In this document: piece by piece, positions 23,214 through 29,992 of the stretch
Numbering within the stretch: position 1 is the first letter of the stretch
Layout: the number at the start of each line of letters is the position of its first letter
Virus record (IMG/VR): IMGVR_UViG_3300024520_000258
Location: 1-35,164 of that record
Length of the DNA: 35,164 bases
Origin: a virus
Reading direction: 5' to 3' (one strand)
The notes under the pieces: model-generated
Databases searched by the model: none
Told to the model about the DNA's origin: nothing
What the model saw: the letters and a program-made list of their open reading frames with translations, nothing else
Program-made: the position numbers and the translations under genes

Positions 23214-24047
23214 TTAAATGTCGTTGATGTTGGTATCCCCAGAATAAACCTTTTCTGTGTTATGGTCAATTATTTCAGCAAATTCAATTTGACACATAAT
23301 CCCGCACTCGGGGATAATAGGCTTTTCATTTCGGCCCCTGCTTGGATCTAACTCGTCTAAAAAAACTCTTTGCCGTCCTATACACTTTTTACCTTCCATA
23401 ATTTTGGTGGTCACGCAAGTGGCATTTAATTCCCTCTCAAGTTCAGCGACGTCGTCAAAAACATCAGGAAAATCCTTTCTAATGCGGTTCCAATAAGCCA
23501 TACCGCCCTTAAAGCACCCTATACAGTTATTATTTAAATAGCCTAATTTATACATTTCTGGTGTTTCAATATTTTGCTGTTTTAATAGATAGAGGCAGTT
23601 TTTTTTGTCCAGTTTTTTATCTATAAGTGGATATAAGGGGCTTAATTCTGGATATTGCTGTTTAAACCGTATGGCCCTATTAATCTCTTTTTCAGTAAAC
23701 TCGAAGCCCATTATGTGATGATCGTATTTAAAATCTAGGCCTTTACAATATTCAATACGGACATTTTTTTTAAGCTCCTGAGAGCATCTAGCACCCGCTG
23801 CGCCGTTTATGTAGCGAAGGGTATAGCCGACATCTAAGGGCGAAATATACCCCTTCTTGTTTCTAATTATTTTTATTCTCTTACCGTACCATTTCTCACA
23901 ATCTTCTATAAATCTAGGATTGTCCTCATGTGCTGCGCCAGTTTCGATGTAAACAATATCAACATCATCTGGGTTGTATATTTCCAAAGCTATTTTGGTG
24001 GCGACAGCAGATGTCACGCCCGCAGACCACCATGAGATTATTTTCAT
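23214..24047 (-). CDS. PP-loop ATP pyrophosphatase, PAPS reductase-like family
   Basis: This 277-aa protein's N-terminus contains the PP-loop SWWSAGVTSAV (about 5-15), the nucleotide-binding signature of the adenine nucleotide alpha-hydrolase superfamily, followed by DIVYIETGAAHEDN. A later GARCSQELKK and NCIGCFKGGM supply cysteines seen in phage PAPS-reductase-like proteins. True PAPS reduction is doubtful for a lone phage gene. Nucleoside or DNA thiolation-type chemistry or another ATP-activated modification is possible. Its start overlaps the RecT-like stop (TAAATG). Confidence 0.8.
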   Translation of the reverse strand: MKIISWWSAGVTSAVATKIALEIYNPDDVDIVYIETGAAHEDNPRFIEDCEKWYGKRIKIIRNKKGYISPLDVGYTLRYINGAAGARCSQELKKNVRIEYCKGLDFKYDHHIMGFEFTEKEINRAIRFKQQYPELSPLYPLIDKKLDKKNCLYLLKQQNIETPEMYKLGYLNNNCIGCFKGGMAYWNRIRKDFPDVFDDVAELERELNATCVTTKIMEGKKCIGRQRVFLDELDPSRGRNEKPIIPECGIMCQIEFAEIIDHNTEKVYSGDTNINDI

Positions 24048-24874
24048 TTACTATCCCAACCAATCTCATTACCTGTTTCGTCCATTTGTTCTATAGGAGC
24101 CGTTTCGAGTTCGGTCAAATAATTCACCATGCTATCGTGGACTTCTCTATTTTGAGCGTCGAGTTTCCCTACCTTTTCCTGTTTGTCAAAATACTCGATT
24201 CTATCCTCTATCTGTTCTCTTGTTAAATCCTGTAATTGAGCCCCAGCATGTTTTCTAGTTAATATTCTGTAAAGAGGCGAGCCTATTTCTTTTTCCTCAG
24301 GCGGGACAGCGTGTTCCTCATCAAACTCTCTGCGCTCATCTGTAACCGTTCTCATCGGTCTACCATCCAAGTCTTGAAACTCTTCTGGTACGTACAATCC
24401 AAGAATACTATCTGGAAATACAACTCTACATGCCTCTGACGTGGCGCGACATCTTAACATATTCATAAACTGCTTTTTATAGTTATCCTTGCCTACTAGC
24501 CCTAAACTCTCAACCCTGGCGCGGTCCCATTTCGAGGTGTAACCGTTCTCTGCGCTGTCCGCGCTTCTCGCACAGAAACACGTTACCGTTTCATTTTCCC
24601 AGTCCATAGTAGGTTTAATAATAGCTGTCGGTAAGTCTCTATAAACCAGACCAGTCAGTAAATAAACTGAAACGCATGGCTTCCCCTGAATAACATTTAT
24701 TTCTTGTAAAGCGGTCATGGTCGGGATATTTCGCTCCATGCCCATAAGCATAATCGCAAAAATATCCTGAGGTTTACCTACAAGAGAATAAGGAATAATC
24801 TTTGATTTCGACAGGTTTTCTGCCATACGCATGGCTTGCTTAGACGTGTCCACGTTTAAAATTAAATCTTTCAT
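24044..24874 (-). CDS. RecT-like single-strand annealing protein
   Basis: This 276-aa protein shows the RecT-superfamily pattern: an early SLVGKPQDIFAIMLMGMERN and PTMTALQEINVIQGKP, then WDRARVESLGL, then the hallmark FMNMLRCRATSEACRVVFPD and GLYVPEE. Family members anneal complementary single strands during phage recombination and replication. A GGGG ribosome site precedes the ATG. No partner exonuclease is recognised next to it. Confidence 0.85.
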   Translation of the reverse strand: MKDLILNVDTSKQAMRMAENLSKSKIIPYSLVGKPQDIFAIMLMGMERNIPTMTALQEINVIQGKPCVSVYLLTGLVYRDLPTAIIKPTMDWENETVTCFCARSADSAENGYTSKWDRARVESLGLVGKDNYKKQFMNMLRCRATSEACRVVFPDSILGLYVPEEFQDLDGRPMRTVTDERREFDEEHAVPPEEKEIGSPLYRILTRKHAGAQLQDLTREQIEDRIEYFDKQEKVGKLDAQNREVHDSMVNYLTELETAPIEQMDETGNEIGWDSK

Positions 24875-24924
24875 ATCAACCCCTTTGTTTGTTTATAGCA
24901 TGTTGTTTTATTAATTCAAGTCGT

Positions 24925-25119
24925 TTATCTTTTATATGCACCTTTGGAAGCATCCTCTCTTAACACGACCATTATTTCCTCTACAATCTTTTCAACGTCT
25001 GTATCATTTACGGCCAAGAAAGGTACACTTATGGCAGCCAACTCCCAGCCTTCAGAGATACTTTTATCCTCCTCAAGTAGCCATTTTTGACCTTTTTCTA
25101 AAATTTCTTCTTTATCCAT
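24925..25119 (-). CDS. 64-aa acidic protein, unknown
   Basis: This small acidic helical protein has a good ribosome site (AGGAG, five bases before the ATG). It sits between a lipoprotein and the RecT-like gene in the leftward operon. The composition (many Glu, EEIMVVLRED) suggests a helical partner protein. No recognised family. Confidence 0.65.
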   Translation of the reverse strand: MDKEEILEKGQKWLLEEDKSISEGWELAAISVPFLAVNDTDVEKIVEEIMVVLREDASKGAYKR

Positions 25120-25143
25120 AATAATCTCCTGGTTTAAATAATA

Positions 25144-25497
25144 TCAGTCAAAAACATCATTTGGATCCCCAGTCTGCCATTCAGAAAGCGTGAGGACGTT
25201 ATCGCAGCCTATATTCCACTTTCCAACGTCAGCAAGGACCGTATCAGCGCAGTTAGCAAGCGCTACATTACCATTCGAACTAAAATGTGCAGTAAATTCC
25301 CCGGCTTCATCGTCGCAAGTTCCGCTAACAATTATCTGACAAGTAACGTCCACGCCACAAGTTCGATAATCAATAATTAACCCATTTGCTCTGTGAGTCC
25401 AAACGCTTGCTAGTTCTTTAGAAGCAACGCATGGAACCGTAATCTCTTCATCTTTTCCACAACCTAATAATAAAAATAAAATAAGTAAATATTTCAC
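25144..25497 (-). CDS. Cysteine-rich lipoprotein
   Basis: The GTG start is preceded by GGGGG, five bases upstream. The 117-aa precursor has a very short signal (MKYLLILFLLLGC) with lipobox LLGC, giving a lipid-anchored mature protein with further Cys residues in pairs (VPCVAS, RTCGVDVTCQ, GTCDDE, LANCAD, IGCDN). The FNSNGNVAL-type beta pattern recalls small lipocalin-like folds but this is weak. A surface or exclusion role is possible. Confidence 0.7.
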   Translation of the reverse strand: MKYLLILFLLLGCGKDEEITVPCVASKELASVWTHRANGLIIDYRTCGVDVTCQIIVSGTCDDEAGEFTAHFSSNGNVALANCADTVLADVGKWNIGCDNVLTLSEWQTGDPNDVFD

Positions 25498-25523
25498 AGC
25501 AACCCCCTTTTGAAATATTAAAA

Positions 25524-25721
25524 TCAGTCTCCTAATGTTAGCCTGAATTTACTTTTCTGCTCTTTTTTTAACTTCTCAGCAGCTTTAAATAAACCAAGCT
25601 CGTCAAGTTCTAAAGCTTTATCAAAGAATTTTTGTAGCCCTCCAAATTTAGTCATTATCTGAGCTAATTTTGCAGGAGTTAACCTGACCGATCTTGTTTC
25701 ACTTTTCGTCTGTTTCGTCAT
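25524..25721 (-). CDS. 65-aa basic protein, possible DNA-binding
   Basis: The start has a good ribosome site (AGGAC). The N-terminus is basic with RSVRLTPAKLAQIM, resembling a ribbon-helix-helix strand and first helix, and the rest is helical and lysine-rich. A DNA-binding role is possible but unconfirmed. It lies between the zinc protein gene and the lipoprotein gene. Confidence 0.6.
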   Translation of the reverse strand: MTKQTKSETRSVRLTPAKLAQIMTKFGGLQKFFDKALELDELGLFKAAEKLKKEQKSKFRLTLGD

Positions 25722-25739
25722 AGATAGTCCTTTCTCCTT

Positions 25740-26114
25740 CTATTTATAAATATTTTCTAGTTTTTTTAAGATTTCTTTATCCTCATTATTTTTAGGGTCC
25801 AAATCGTCACCATTATTTAGTTTTTCAAGCTCTATTGCATTTACGCTTATTGTGGAGCCTTCGATTATCCCGCAATCTTCAGAACAAACGCTCACACCGT
25901 CTGGGGGAAAATTTCTTGACTCACTATAACAATAAGGACAAATGGTAAATTCTTCTTCTTTTAGTTTTTCTTTGCAATTAGAACAAATAGACCTACCTAA
26001 AACCTCTTCCAGACCATCTTCCGGAAAATGTCTATCGCAATTTTCACACTCATAAAAGTCCGATTCGCCGCTGTCTAATTTGTAATTATCGTTTTGTTTT
26101 TCTGGAAAGCGCAT
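25740..26114 (-). CDS. Zinc-finger protein with two to three Cys pairs
   Basis: The start at 26114 (MRFPEK) is chosen because GAGG lies five bases upstream. A longer frame to 26183 has no such site. The 124-aa product carries CENCDRHF, CSNCKE, CPYC and CSEDC, enough for two zinc sites, and an acidic helical tail. It is the first gene of the leftward block, with a divergent promoter region towards 26267. Regulatory or nucleic-acid function is likely but unspecified. Confidence 0.7.
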   Translation of the reverse strand: MRFPEKQNDNYKLDSGESDFYECENCDRHFPEDGLEEVLGRSICSNCKEKLKEEEFTICPYCYSESRNFPPDGVSVCSEDCGIIEGSTISVNAIELEKLNNGDDLDPKNNEDKEILKKLENIYK

Positions 26115-26167
26115 ATCAACCTCGTTGTTATTGTATAACCATATTGTAACACGAAAACAACCATTAT

Positions 26168-26180
26168 TGTAATGATTACA
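26168..26180. promoter_or_regulatory. 13-bp perfect palindrome in divergent promoter region
   Basis: TGTAATGATTACA (6-1-6, all pairs match) lies midway between the leftward gene start at 26114 and the rightward gene at 26267. A second perfect 10-bp palindrome, AATTGCAATT, occupies 26230-26239 and overlaps the -35 of the rightward promoter. Both are candidate operators for a dimeric regulator. The sequences differ from the 19-bp operator at 6427 and 30776. Confidence 0.5.
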
Positions 26181-26231
26181 CATCGAGATTACGGGTATTT
26201 AGCTATTTAATTGAGGTAAAAAGACGGGTAA

Positions 26232-26259
26232 TTGCAATTATTTGGGAATGCTTTATCAT
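26232..26259 (+). promoter_or_regulatory. Promoter for the 26267 operon
   Basis: TTGCAA (26232-26237) and TATCAT (26254-26259) are separated by 16 bp. The -10 lies only seven bases before ATG 26267, so the transcript would begin at or next to the start codon. The -35 hexamer is the same as the one in front of 30798. Confidence 0.5.
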
Positions 26260-26266
26260 TGTATAT

Positions 26267-26977
26267 ATGGGAAATAGCTATAAATCTGTACTTGTAATAT
26301 CTGATATACATGCGCCCTTCCAGCATTATGATACAATCAAATTTCTACGTGCCTTAAAACGCAAATACAGACCTGACAAGGTGGTTTGTACAGGTGACGA
26401 AGCCGACAAACAAGCCATTAAATTTCATCAAACAGATAGTGATTTATTTAGCGCAGGGGATGAGCTTAAAAAAACGACTCAATATCTACATGGTTTATAT
26501 GACGTTTTCCCGATAATGGATATTTTAGAGAGCAACCATGGAAGTCTACATTTAAGAAAAGCTAAAGCGAACGGGATACCAATCCATTACATGAAGGATT
26601 ATAACGAAATTTACGATCTCCCAAAAACTTGGAAATGGTATCATGAATTAGTTTTGAAACTTAGTGACGGTCAGAAGGTTTATTTCTGCCATGGAAAGAT
26701 TAAAGACAGCGCAAAGCTCTCCCAACAGATGGGTATGAATGTATGTCAAGGCCATTATCATGAGTCATTCAAAATAGAATACTGGAGCAACCCTGATAAT
26801 TTATTCTGGGGTTTAAATGTAGGGTGCTTAATAGATAATAAATCTATGGCATTTGCCTATAATAAGGTCTTTCCTAAGAGGCCTATAATCGGGACCGCGA
26901 TAATATTAGATGGGTTACCCAAACTGCTCCCAATGATTCTCAATGGGCGTGGAAGATGGACGGGGTATATACCATGA
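26267..26977 (+). CDS. Calcineurin-like metallophosphoesterase
   Basis: This 236-aa protein has the metallophosphoesterase motifs in order: DIH (13-15), GDEAD (43-47), SNH (89-91, for the usual GNH), CHG (141-143) and GHYH (162-165). These bind two metals and cut phosphomonoesters or diesters. The substrate could be DNA ends, RNA or a signalling nucleotide and cannot be told. The start has no ribosome site and lies seven bases after a -10 box, so leaderless translation is likely. It is first in a three-gene operon with ATGA overlaps. Confidence 0.88.
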   Translation: MGNSYKSVLVISDIHAPFQHYDTIKFLRALKRKYRPDKVVCTGDEADKQAIKFHQTDSDLFSAGDELKKTTQYLHGLYDVFPIMDILESNHGSLHLRKAKANGIPIHYMKDYNEIYDLPKTWKWYHELVLKLSDGQKVYFCHGKIKDSAKLSQQMGMNVCQGHYHESFKIEYWSNPDNLFWGLNVGCLIDNKSMAFAYNKVFPKRPIIGTAIILDGLPKLLPMILNGRGRWTGYIP

Positions 26978-27276
26978 AGCCAATACCAGAATCTATAGAT
27001 ATTTGTGGGAAAATATATAAAATAAAGTATGTAAAAAATTTAAAAGATGAAGAAGGTTCGGAATTAGACGGCTGTGTTGATAAAAAGAAACCTATTATCT
27101 ACCTATGCAAAGACTTAAAGGGAGGTGATCTCAAATCTACTTTTATTCACGAATGTTTCCATGCTGTAGTACGGCAATGTAATTTATCAGAGCTTGTAAC
27201 CTTTAAAGACGAGGAGTGTATCGTCGCAAATCTGGAGCAATTTATAGAAAATAAATTTGTGATATATCTGAAATGA
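26974..27276 (+). CDS. Small HExxH metallopeptidase-like protein
   Basis: The start at ATG 26974 overlaps the preceding stop (ATGA). The 100-aa product contains FIHECFHAV with H59, E60 and H63, the zinc-binding HExxH motif, and a downstream acidic helix (KDEECIVANLEQF) that could give the third ligand, as in small ImmA- or SprT-like proteins. Phage proteins of this shape sometimes act on regulators. The target is unknown. Confidence 0.75.
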   Translation: MKPIPESIDICGKIYKIKYVKNLKDEEGSELDGCVDKKKPIIYLCKDLKGGDLKSTFIHECFHAVVRQCNLSELVTFKDEECIVANLEQFIENKFVIYLK

Positions 27277-27488
27277 GGATAACAATGTATACAGAATTGA
27301 TTATTTTGGCCTTATTACTTCTCGCTGTTGCGCATTTAGCTGAGCCAGCAAAATCAGATGTTGTTTATTGGGGTGACGCGCCCTCAACTGACCTCGTTGA
27401 CGTATACGAACCACTTGACGATACATGCCCGATTTGCCCTACTTGTTTTAAGTGTGAGTGCTTTAAATATTATAGCGATATTTGGTGA
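27273..27488 (+). CDS. Membrane-anchored Cys/Pro protein
   Basis: The ATG overlaps the preceding stop (ATGA). The 71-aa product has an N-terminal transmembrane or signal segment (TELIILALLLLAVAHL) and a short acidic domain ending in CPICPTCFKCECF, six closely spaced cysteines that could bind zinc or form disulfides. Its end overlaps the methyltransferase gene by 19 bases, tail to tail. Confidence 0.65.
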   Translation: MRITMYTELIILALLLLAVAHLAEPAKSDVVYWGDAPSTDLVDVYEPLDDTCPICPTCFKCECFKYYSDIW

Positions 27489-28309
27489 AGGTTGTTTTCA
27501 TATTCCAAAATGGCCATCCCTATTAGTTCCGGTATTTGAGGGACTACAGAATTACCTAATTGTTTAATCCTTTCTTTTCTATTTTTGTCCAATCCTCGGG
27601 GTAGCCCATCATCCACTCGACAAATGCCGGACTCAATTTTCCACCAACCACGGAAACTAGCGGTGGTTTTTGTCCACCACTCGGATTGTGATTCCTCGGA
27701 GGCAAAGGCTTTCCAGAATCGCGGCATGTCGGTGTCGGAAGTTTCCCCATTCTCGCAAGGCTTTCCAGTGAATAGCGTTTCTTTGAGTTTTTTCCCGGAC
27801 TTTTGTTGTAACCGCCCGGTGTCGCCCTTGGGGTAGGCAATAATCCAAACCCTTTCGCGGAGGTGAGGGGCACCAACGGAGCGAGCTGAAATAATATGCC
27901 ATTCACAACGAAACCCGATCGACCATAAATCTTTGATAACTTGGTTAAGGCCGAGGTTGCGCAAATTGGCAACATTTTCAATAATGGCGTATTGTGGCTT
28001 AACTTCTTTGATAATGCGCGCAAATTCTTTCCATAAACCTGATCTATTTCCATTTTTAATACCTTTTTTTTGTCCCGCCACTGAAATATCTTGACATGGG
28101 AAACCACCACAAACAACATCAATATGTTGGTTAATATGTTTCTTTTTAAGTTTTTTAACATCGTCGAATATAGGAATACCAGGCCAATGTTTATTCAAAA
28201 CTTTTTGACAATGTTTGTCGACCTCACAAAAAGCAACAGTTTTCATCCCGGCTCTTTCTAGGCCGAGAGAAAAACCCCCTATGCCACTAAATAGGTCTAA
28301 AATATTCAT
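27470..28309 (-). CDS. C5-cytosine DNA methyltransferase
   Basis: ATG 28309 (TAATG overlap) is preferred to GTG 28318. The 279-aa enzyme shows motif I DLFSGIGGF (5-13), motif IV GGFPCQD with catalytic Cys 72, ENV (111-113), RERVW (151-155) and the late LGNSVVPQI motif. It transfers methyl groups from SAM to cytosine C5, probably to protect phage DNA from host restriction. The recognition sequence cannot be deduced, and no restriction enzyme gene is seen. The region between RERVW and LGNSVVP also reads sensibly in another frame (27556-28161). Confidence 0.93.
   Translation of the reverse strand: MNILDLFSGIGGFSLGLERAGMKTVAFCEVDKHCQKVLNKHWPGIPIFDDVKKLKKKHINQHIDVVCGGFPCQDISVAGQKKGIKNGNRSGLWKEFARIIKEVKPQYAIIENVANLRNLGLNQVIKDLWSIGFRCEWHIISARSVGAPHLRERVWIIAYPKGDTGRLQQKSGKKLKETLFTGKPCENGETSDTDMPRFWKAFASEESQSEWWTKTTASFRGWWKIESGICRVDDGLPRGLDKNRKERIKQLGNSVVPQIPELIGMAILEYENNLHQISL
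27556..28161 (-). other. Open alternative frame within the methyltransferase gene, meaningful-looking
   Basis: A 201-codon frame, shifted by one base from the enzyme frame, stays open over the C-terminal half of the methyltransferase. It reads LLPTPRATPGGYN, KLPTPTCRDSGKP and GGKLSPAFVEWMMGYPEDW. These motifs are characteristic of the target-recognition region of another group of phage C5 methyltransferases (LPTPTASD... GGLNPEFVEWLMGFP). The main frame through the same bases is also of a known type (WWKIESGICRVDDGLP). I do not know whether the second frame is ever translated. Confidence 0.6.
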
Positions 28310-28635
28310 TAATGGCACACCCCATTAACCATAAATATCTTCTCTCGAGTCCCAATACAACCACAATTCCTTATAACTTTATTGCTAGTGTAAAATTCTT
28401 TATCACACTTAAGGCAGTTTCTTTTTATTCTATTTTTCCCCATCGGGATATTTTTCCCTTCGTATTTCCTGGCAGTATCTAGGAGGCCATTTTCTTTATC
28501 GCTCTTGTAAATAAACAAACAGCTTCCGCATGTCCCTCCATAGGGTGAGCTTGTTACTCGCATATTGTCGGTTTTTCTATTACAAAACACCGATGTTTCA
28601 CTTCTAAGGATATGTATTTTTAAATCATTCAACAT
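28309..28635 (-). CDS. Zinc-ribbon protein upstream of methyltransferase
   Basis: In this 108-aa protein the C-terminal half carries NCLKCDKEFYT and NCGCIG, the C-x2-C ... C-x-C form of a phage zinc ribbon. An earlier CGSCLF adds a further pair. The stop overlaps the methyltransferase start (TAATG), so the two are coupled. Its own start lies directly after the glycerophosphodiesterase-like stop. A DNA- or RNA-binding adaptor role is plausible. Confidence 0.7.
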   Translation of the reverse strand: MLNDLKIHILRSETSVFCNRKTDNMRVTSSPYGGTCGSCLFIYKSDKENGLLDTARKYEGKNIPMGKNRIKRNCLKCDKEFYTSNKVIRNCGCIGTREKIFMVNGVCH

Positions 28636-29295
28636 TTAGCGGCCCCTTAACCAATCTATAAATTTTCTCCACAGACTTTTCTTTTTATATGTTTTAATAT
28701 ATTTTCCATGCGGCGTAATTTCATAAAGAGGATTTCCAAACAAATCTTTCTTATGATTGCCTATCTTTAATACATTGATCCCGTGAAGTCCAAACTTCTC
28801 ACCCCATGCTTTTCTGTTTCTTCTGGGGAACGATTTTTTGAAATGTTTTATTGTAAATGAGTCGAAAGAAATACAATGAACCGGAACACGATTCCCGATA
28901 AGTTTTCTAAAGGCTACAATCTCATCTATAAGCTGCTGCCTTCTCTTATCGGTGTAAATTCTTTTAATCTCGACCAAAATAGGTCTACATAAATGCAACC
29001 CCTGGTACATAGCTCTATCTAAGTTTTGGAATTCTTGGAATAACTCTTTTAACGAAACCCTATATGGTTCTTTTCTTTTAATCTCACCTAGCGTTAAAAC
29101 GCGGACCTTCTCGCCTGATTTTAGGTTTCTATCGTGGATAATCACAAGATCATTAATGCACTCGTTTATATCTGTTTCCCAATATTTGAAATCTTTCTCT
29201 TTTTGATGAGCCCAACCGACCATCATAGAGGCGACAGTGTTGGGTTTTTTATTCGAAACGTCTCCAAAAAGTCGATGACCTGTATTTTTACTCAT
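28636..29295 (-). CDS. Glycerophosphodiester phosphodiesterase-like protein
   Basis: This 219-aa protein has the GDPD barrel signatures in order: HR (7-8), NT (19-20), WETDIN with E40 and D42, IIHDRN with H54 and D55, VEIK with E109 and K111, and SFDSF (143-147). The two catalytic histidines and metal ligands all seem present. Family members hydrolyse glycerophosphodiesters to glycerol-3-phosphate and an alcohol. There is no signal peptide, so it acts in the cytoplasm or at membrane lipid headgroups. It is short for the family. It starts in a TAATG overlap with a 45-aa gene. Confidence 0.8.
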   Translation of the reverse strand: MSKNTGHRLFGDVSNKKPNTVASMMVGWAHQKEKDFKYWETDINECINDLVIIHDRNLKSGEKVRVLTLGEIKRKEPYRVSLKELFQEFQNLDRAMYQGLHLCRPILVEIKRIYTDKRRQQLIDEIVAFRKLIGNRVPVHCISFDSFTIKHFKKSFPRRNRKAWGEKFGLHGINVLKIGNHKKDLFGNPLYEITPHGKYIKTYKKKSLWRKFIDWLRGR

Positions 29296-29432
29296 TACTC
29301 GCTCCTTTCTAGCATAGCATTACTTAAATCAATTTCTTCCGGTATATTCTCAATCCCGTCTAAATCCTTCATAATGTTATCTAAACTCTTTTTAAACCAA
29401 TCGTCGAAAGCTAATTCCGTTATTTCATCCAT
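29295..29432 (-). CDS. 45-aa acidic peptide
   Basis: The ATG at 29432 follows GGAGG by four bases, a very good ribosome site. The stop overlaps the GDPD-like start (TAATG), so it would couple translation to that gene. The peptide is acidic and helical (DEITELAFDDWFKKSLDNIM). Function is unknown. Short length limits certainty, but the signals are strong. Confidence 0.6.
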   Translation of the reverse strand: MDEITELAFDDWFKKSLDNIMKDLDGIENIPEEIDLSNAMLERSE

Positions 29433-29443
29433 AAAACCTCCAT

Positions 29444-29767
29444 TTAATATCTTAACCCTTTACGCATAGAAGTCATTTTCTTCAACCTCTCTGCTAAATA
29501 ATATATTTCTTTATTACTCCATTCTTTGAAATCATCAAAACTATTAACTTTGCAAAAATTCTGTAGTATTTCATTTTTACCATCCCTATCCTTACCCTCA
29601 CATGCATCTTTTAAGGCTTTTTTTAGCGCGTTTAAGGCATCCTGACCAGCAGACTCGACAACATCTATAGTCTTCAACCTGTTTGCATCTTTAGGTAAAA
29701 TAAACCCGACTGTTTTAGCACATAAACCTCTTCTTACTAAGTAATTTTGCCATTTTGTATATGCCAT
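29444..29767 (-). CDS. 107-aa helical protein, first gene of the second leftward block
   Basis: The start follows AGAGG by five bases. The sequence is helical and charged with two Cys residues (GLCAKTV, ACEGKD). It is the promoter-proximal gene of the unit ending in the methyltransferase, so it is likely expressed early. No family is recognised. Confidence 0.65.
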   Translation of the reverse strand: MAYTKWQNYLVRRGLCAKTVGFILPKDANRLKTIDVVESAGQDALNALKKALKDACEGKDRDGKNEILQNFCKVNSFDDFKEWSNKEIYYLAERLKKMTSMRKGLRY

Positions 29768-29798
29768 ACCAACCTCTAAAAGAAAGGGCCCCTAAAAA

Positions 29799-29877
29799 CT
29801 TGGTGTAGAGTAGTAGAGGCCCAATCAATTGAATCCGAGAAGACCCAAGTAGGATATATATGTTAAATTTCACCAAG
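29799..29877 (-). promoter_or_regulatory. Leader helix with T-run upstream of leftward block (attenuator-like)
   Basis: On the minus strand CTTGGTG (29877-29871) pairs perfectly with CACCAAG (29805-29799) across 65 nt. The 3' arm is followed at once by TTTTT. In RNA this is a stem plus U-run 30-40 nt upstream of the start at 29767, a layout that could terminate or pause transcription. The long loop weakens it as a simple terminator and leaves room for alternative folding. Confidence 0.4.
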
Positions 29878-29885
29878 CTTAAGAA

Positions 29886-29914
29886 GAGTAGAAAAGAAAG
29901 TGCGGCAATGTCAA
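29886..29914 (-). promoter_or_regulatory. Candidate leftward promoter
   Basis: Read leftward, a perfect TTGACA lies at 29914-29909. The -10 is weaker: TCTACT (29892-29887, 16-bp spacing) or TACTCT (29890-29885, 18-bp). It faces away from the strong rightward promoter whose -35 is about 40 bp to the right. Confidence 0.45.
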
Positions 29915-29930
29915 CTTAATTTTAAAAGAA

Positions 29931-29992
29931 AAACGCTCCATTAAAAATCTCTTGACAGCCATTCGGCTAAGACCAATAATGGAGCTACGTTT
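29931..29992. promoter_or_regulatory. Long inverted repeat around the rightward promoter (operator pair)
   Basis: AAACGCTCCATTA (29931-29943) and TAATGGAGCTACGTTT (29977-29992) are inverted copies. CTCCATTA/TAATGGAG is perfect, and AAACG/CGTTT matches again after a 3-base offset. The right copy covers part of the -10 box and the expected transcription start. A shorter hairpin, AGCC/GGCT, lies in the promoter spacer (29957-29960, 29965-29968). This arrangement suits repressor binding at two sites. Confidence 0.5.
29952..29980 (+). promoter_or_regulatory. Strong sigma70-type rightward promoter
   Basis: TTGACA (29952-29957), a 17-bp spacer and AATAAT (29975-29980) give 11 of 12 consensus bases, the best promoter I found in the window. 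Transcription would start near 29987, about 375 nt before the HNH gene at 30362. Confidence 0.75.

Noticed and set aside
27585-27836. Plus-strand 83-codon frame opposite the methyltransferase
   Set aside because: No ribosome site, no recognisable sequence. Probably open because two frames on the other strand are constrained.
27800-27860. Programmed frameshift signal joining the two methyltransferase frames
   Set aside because: Around gaaagggtttgg I find no proper slippery heptamer in the enzyme frame and no stop that would demand a shift, so I do not claim frameshifting.
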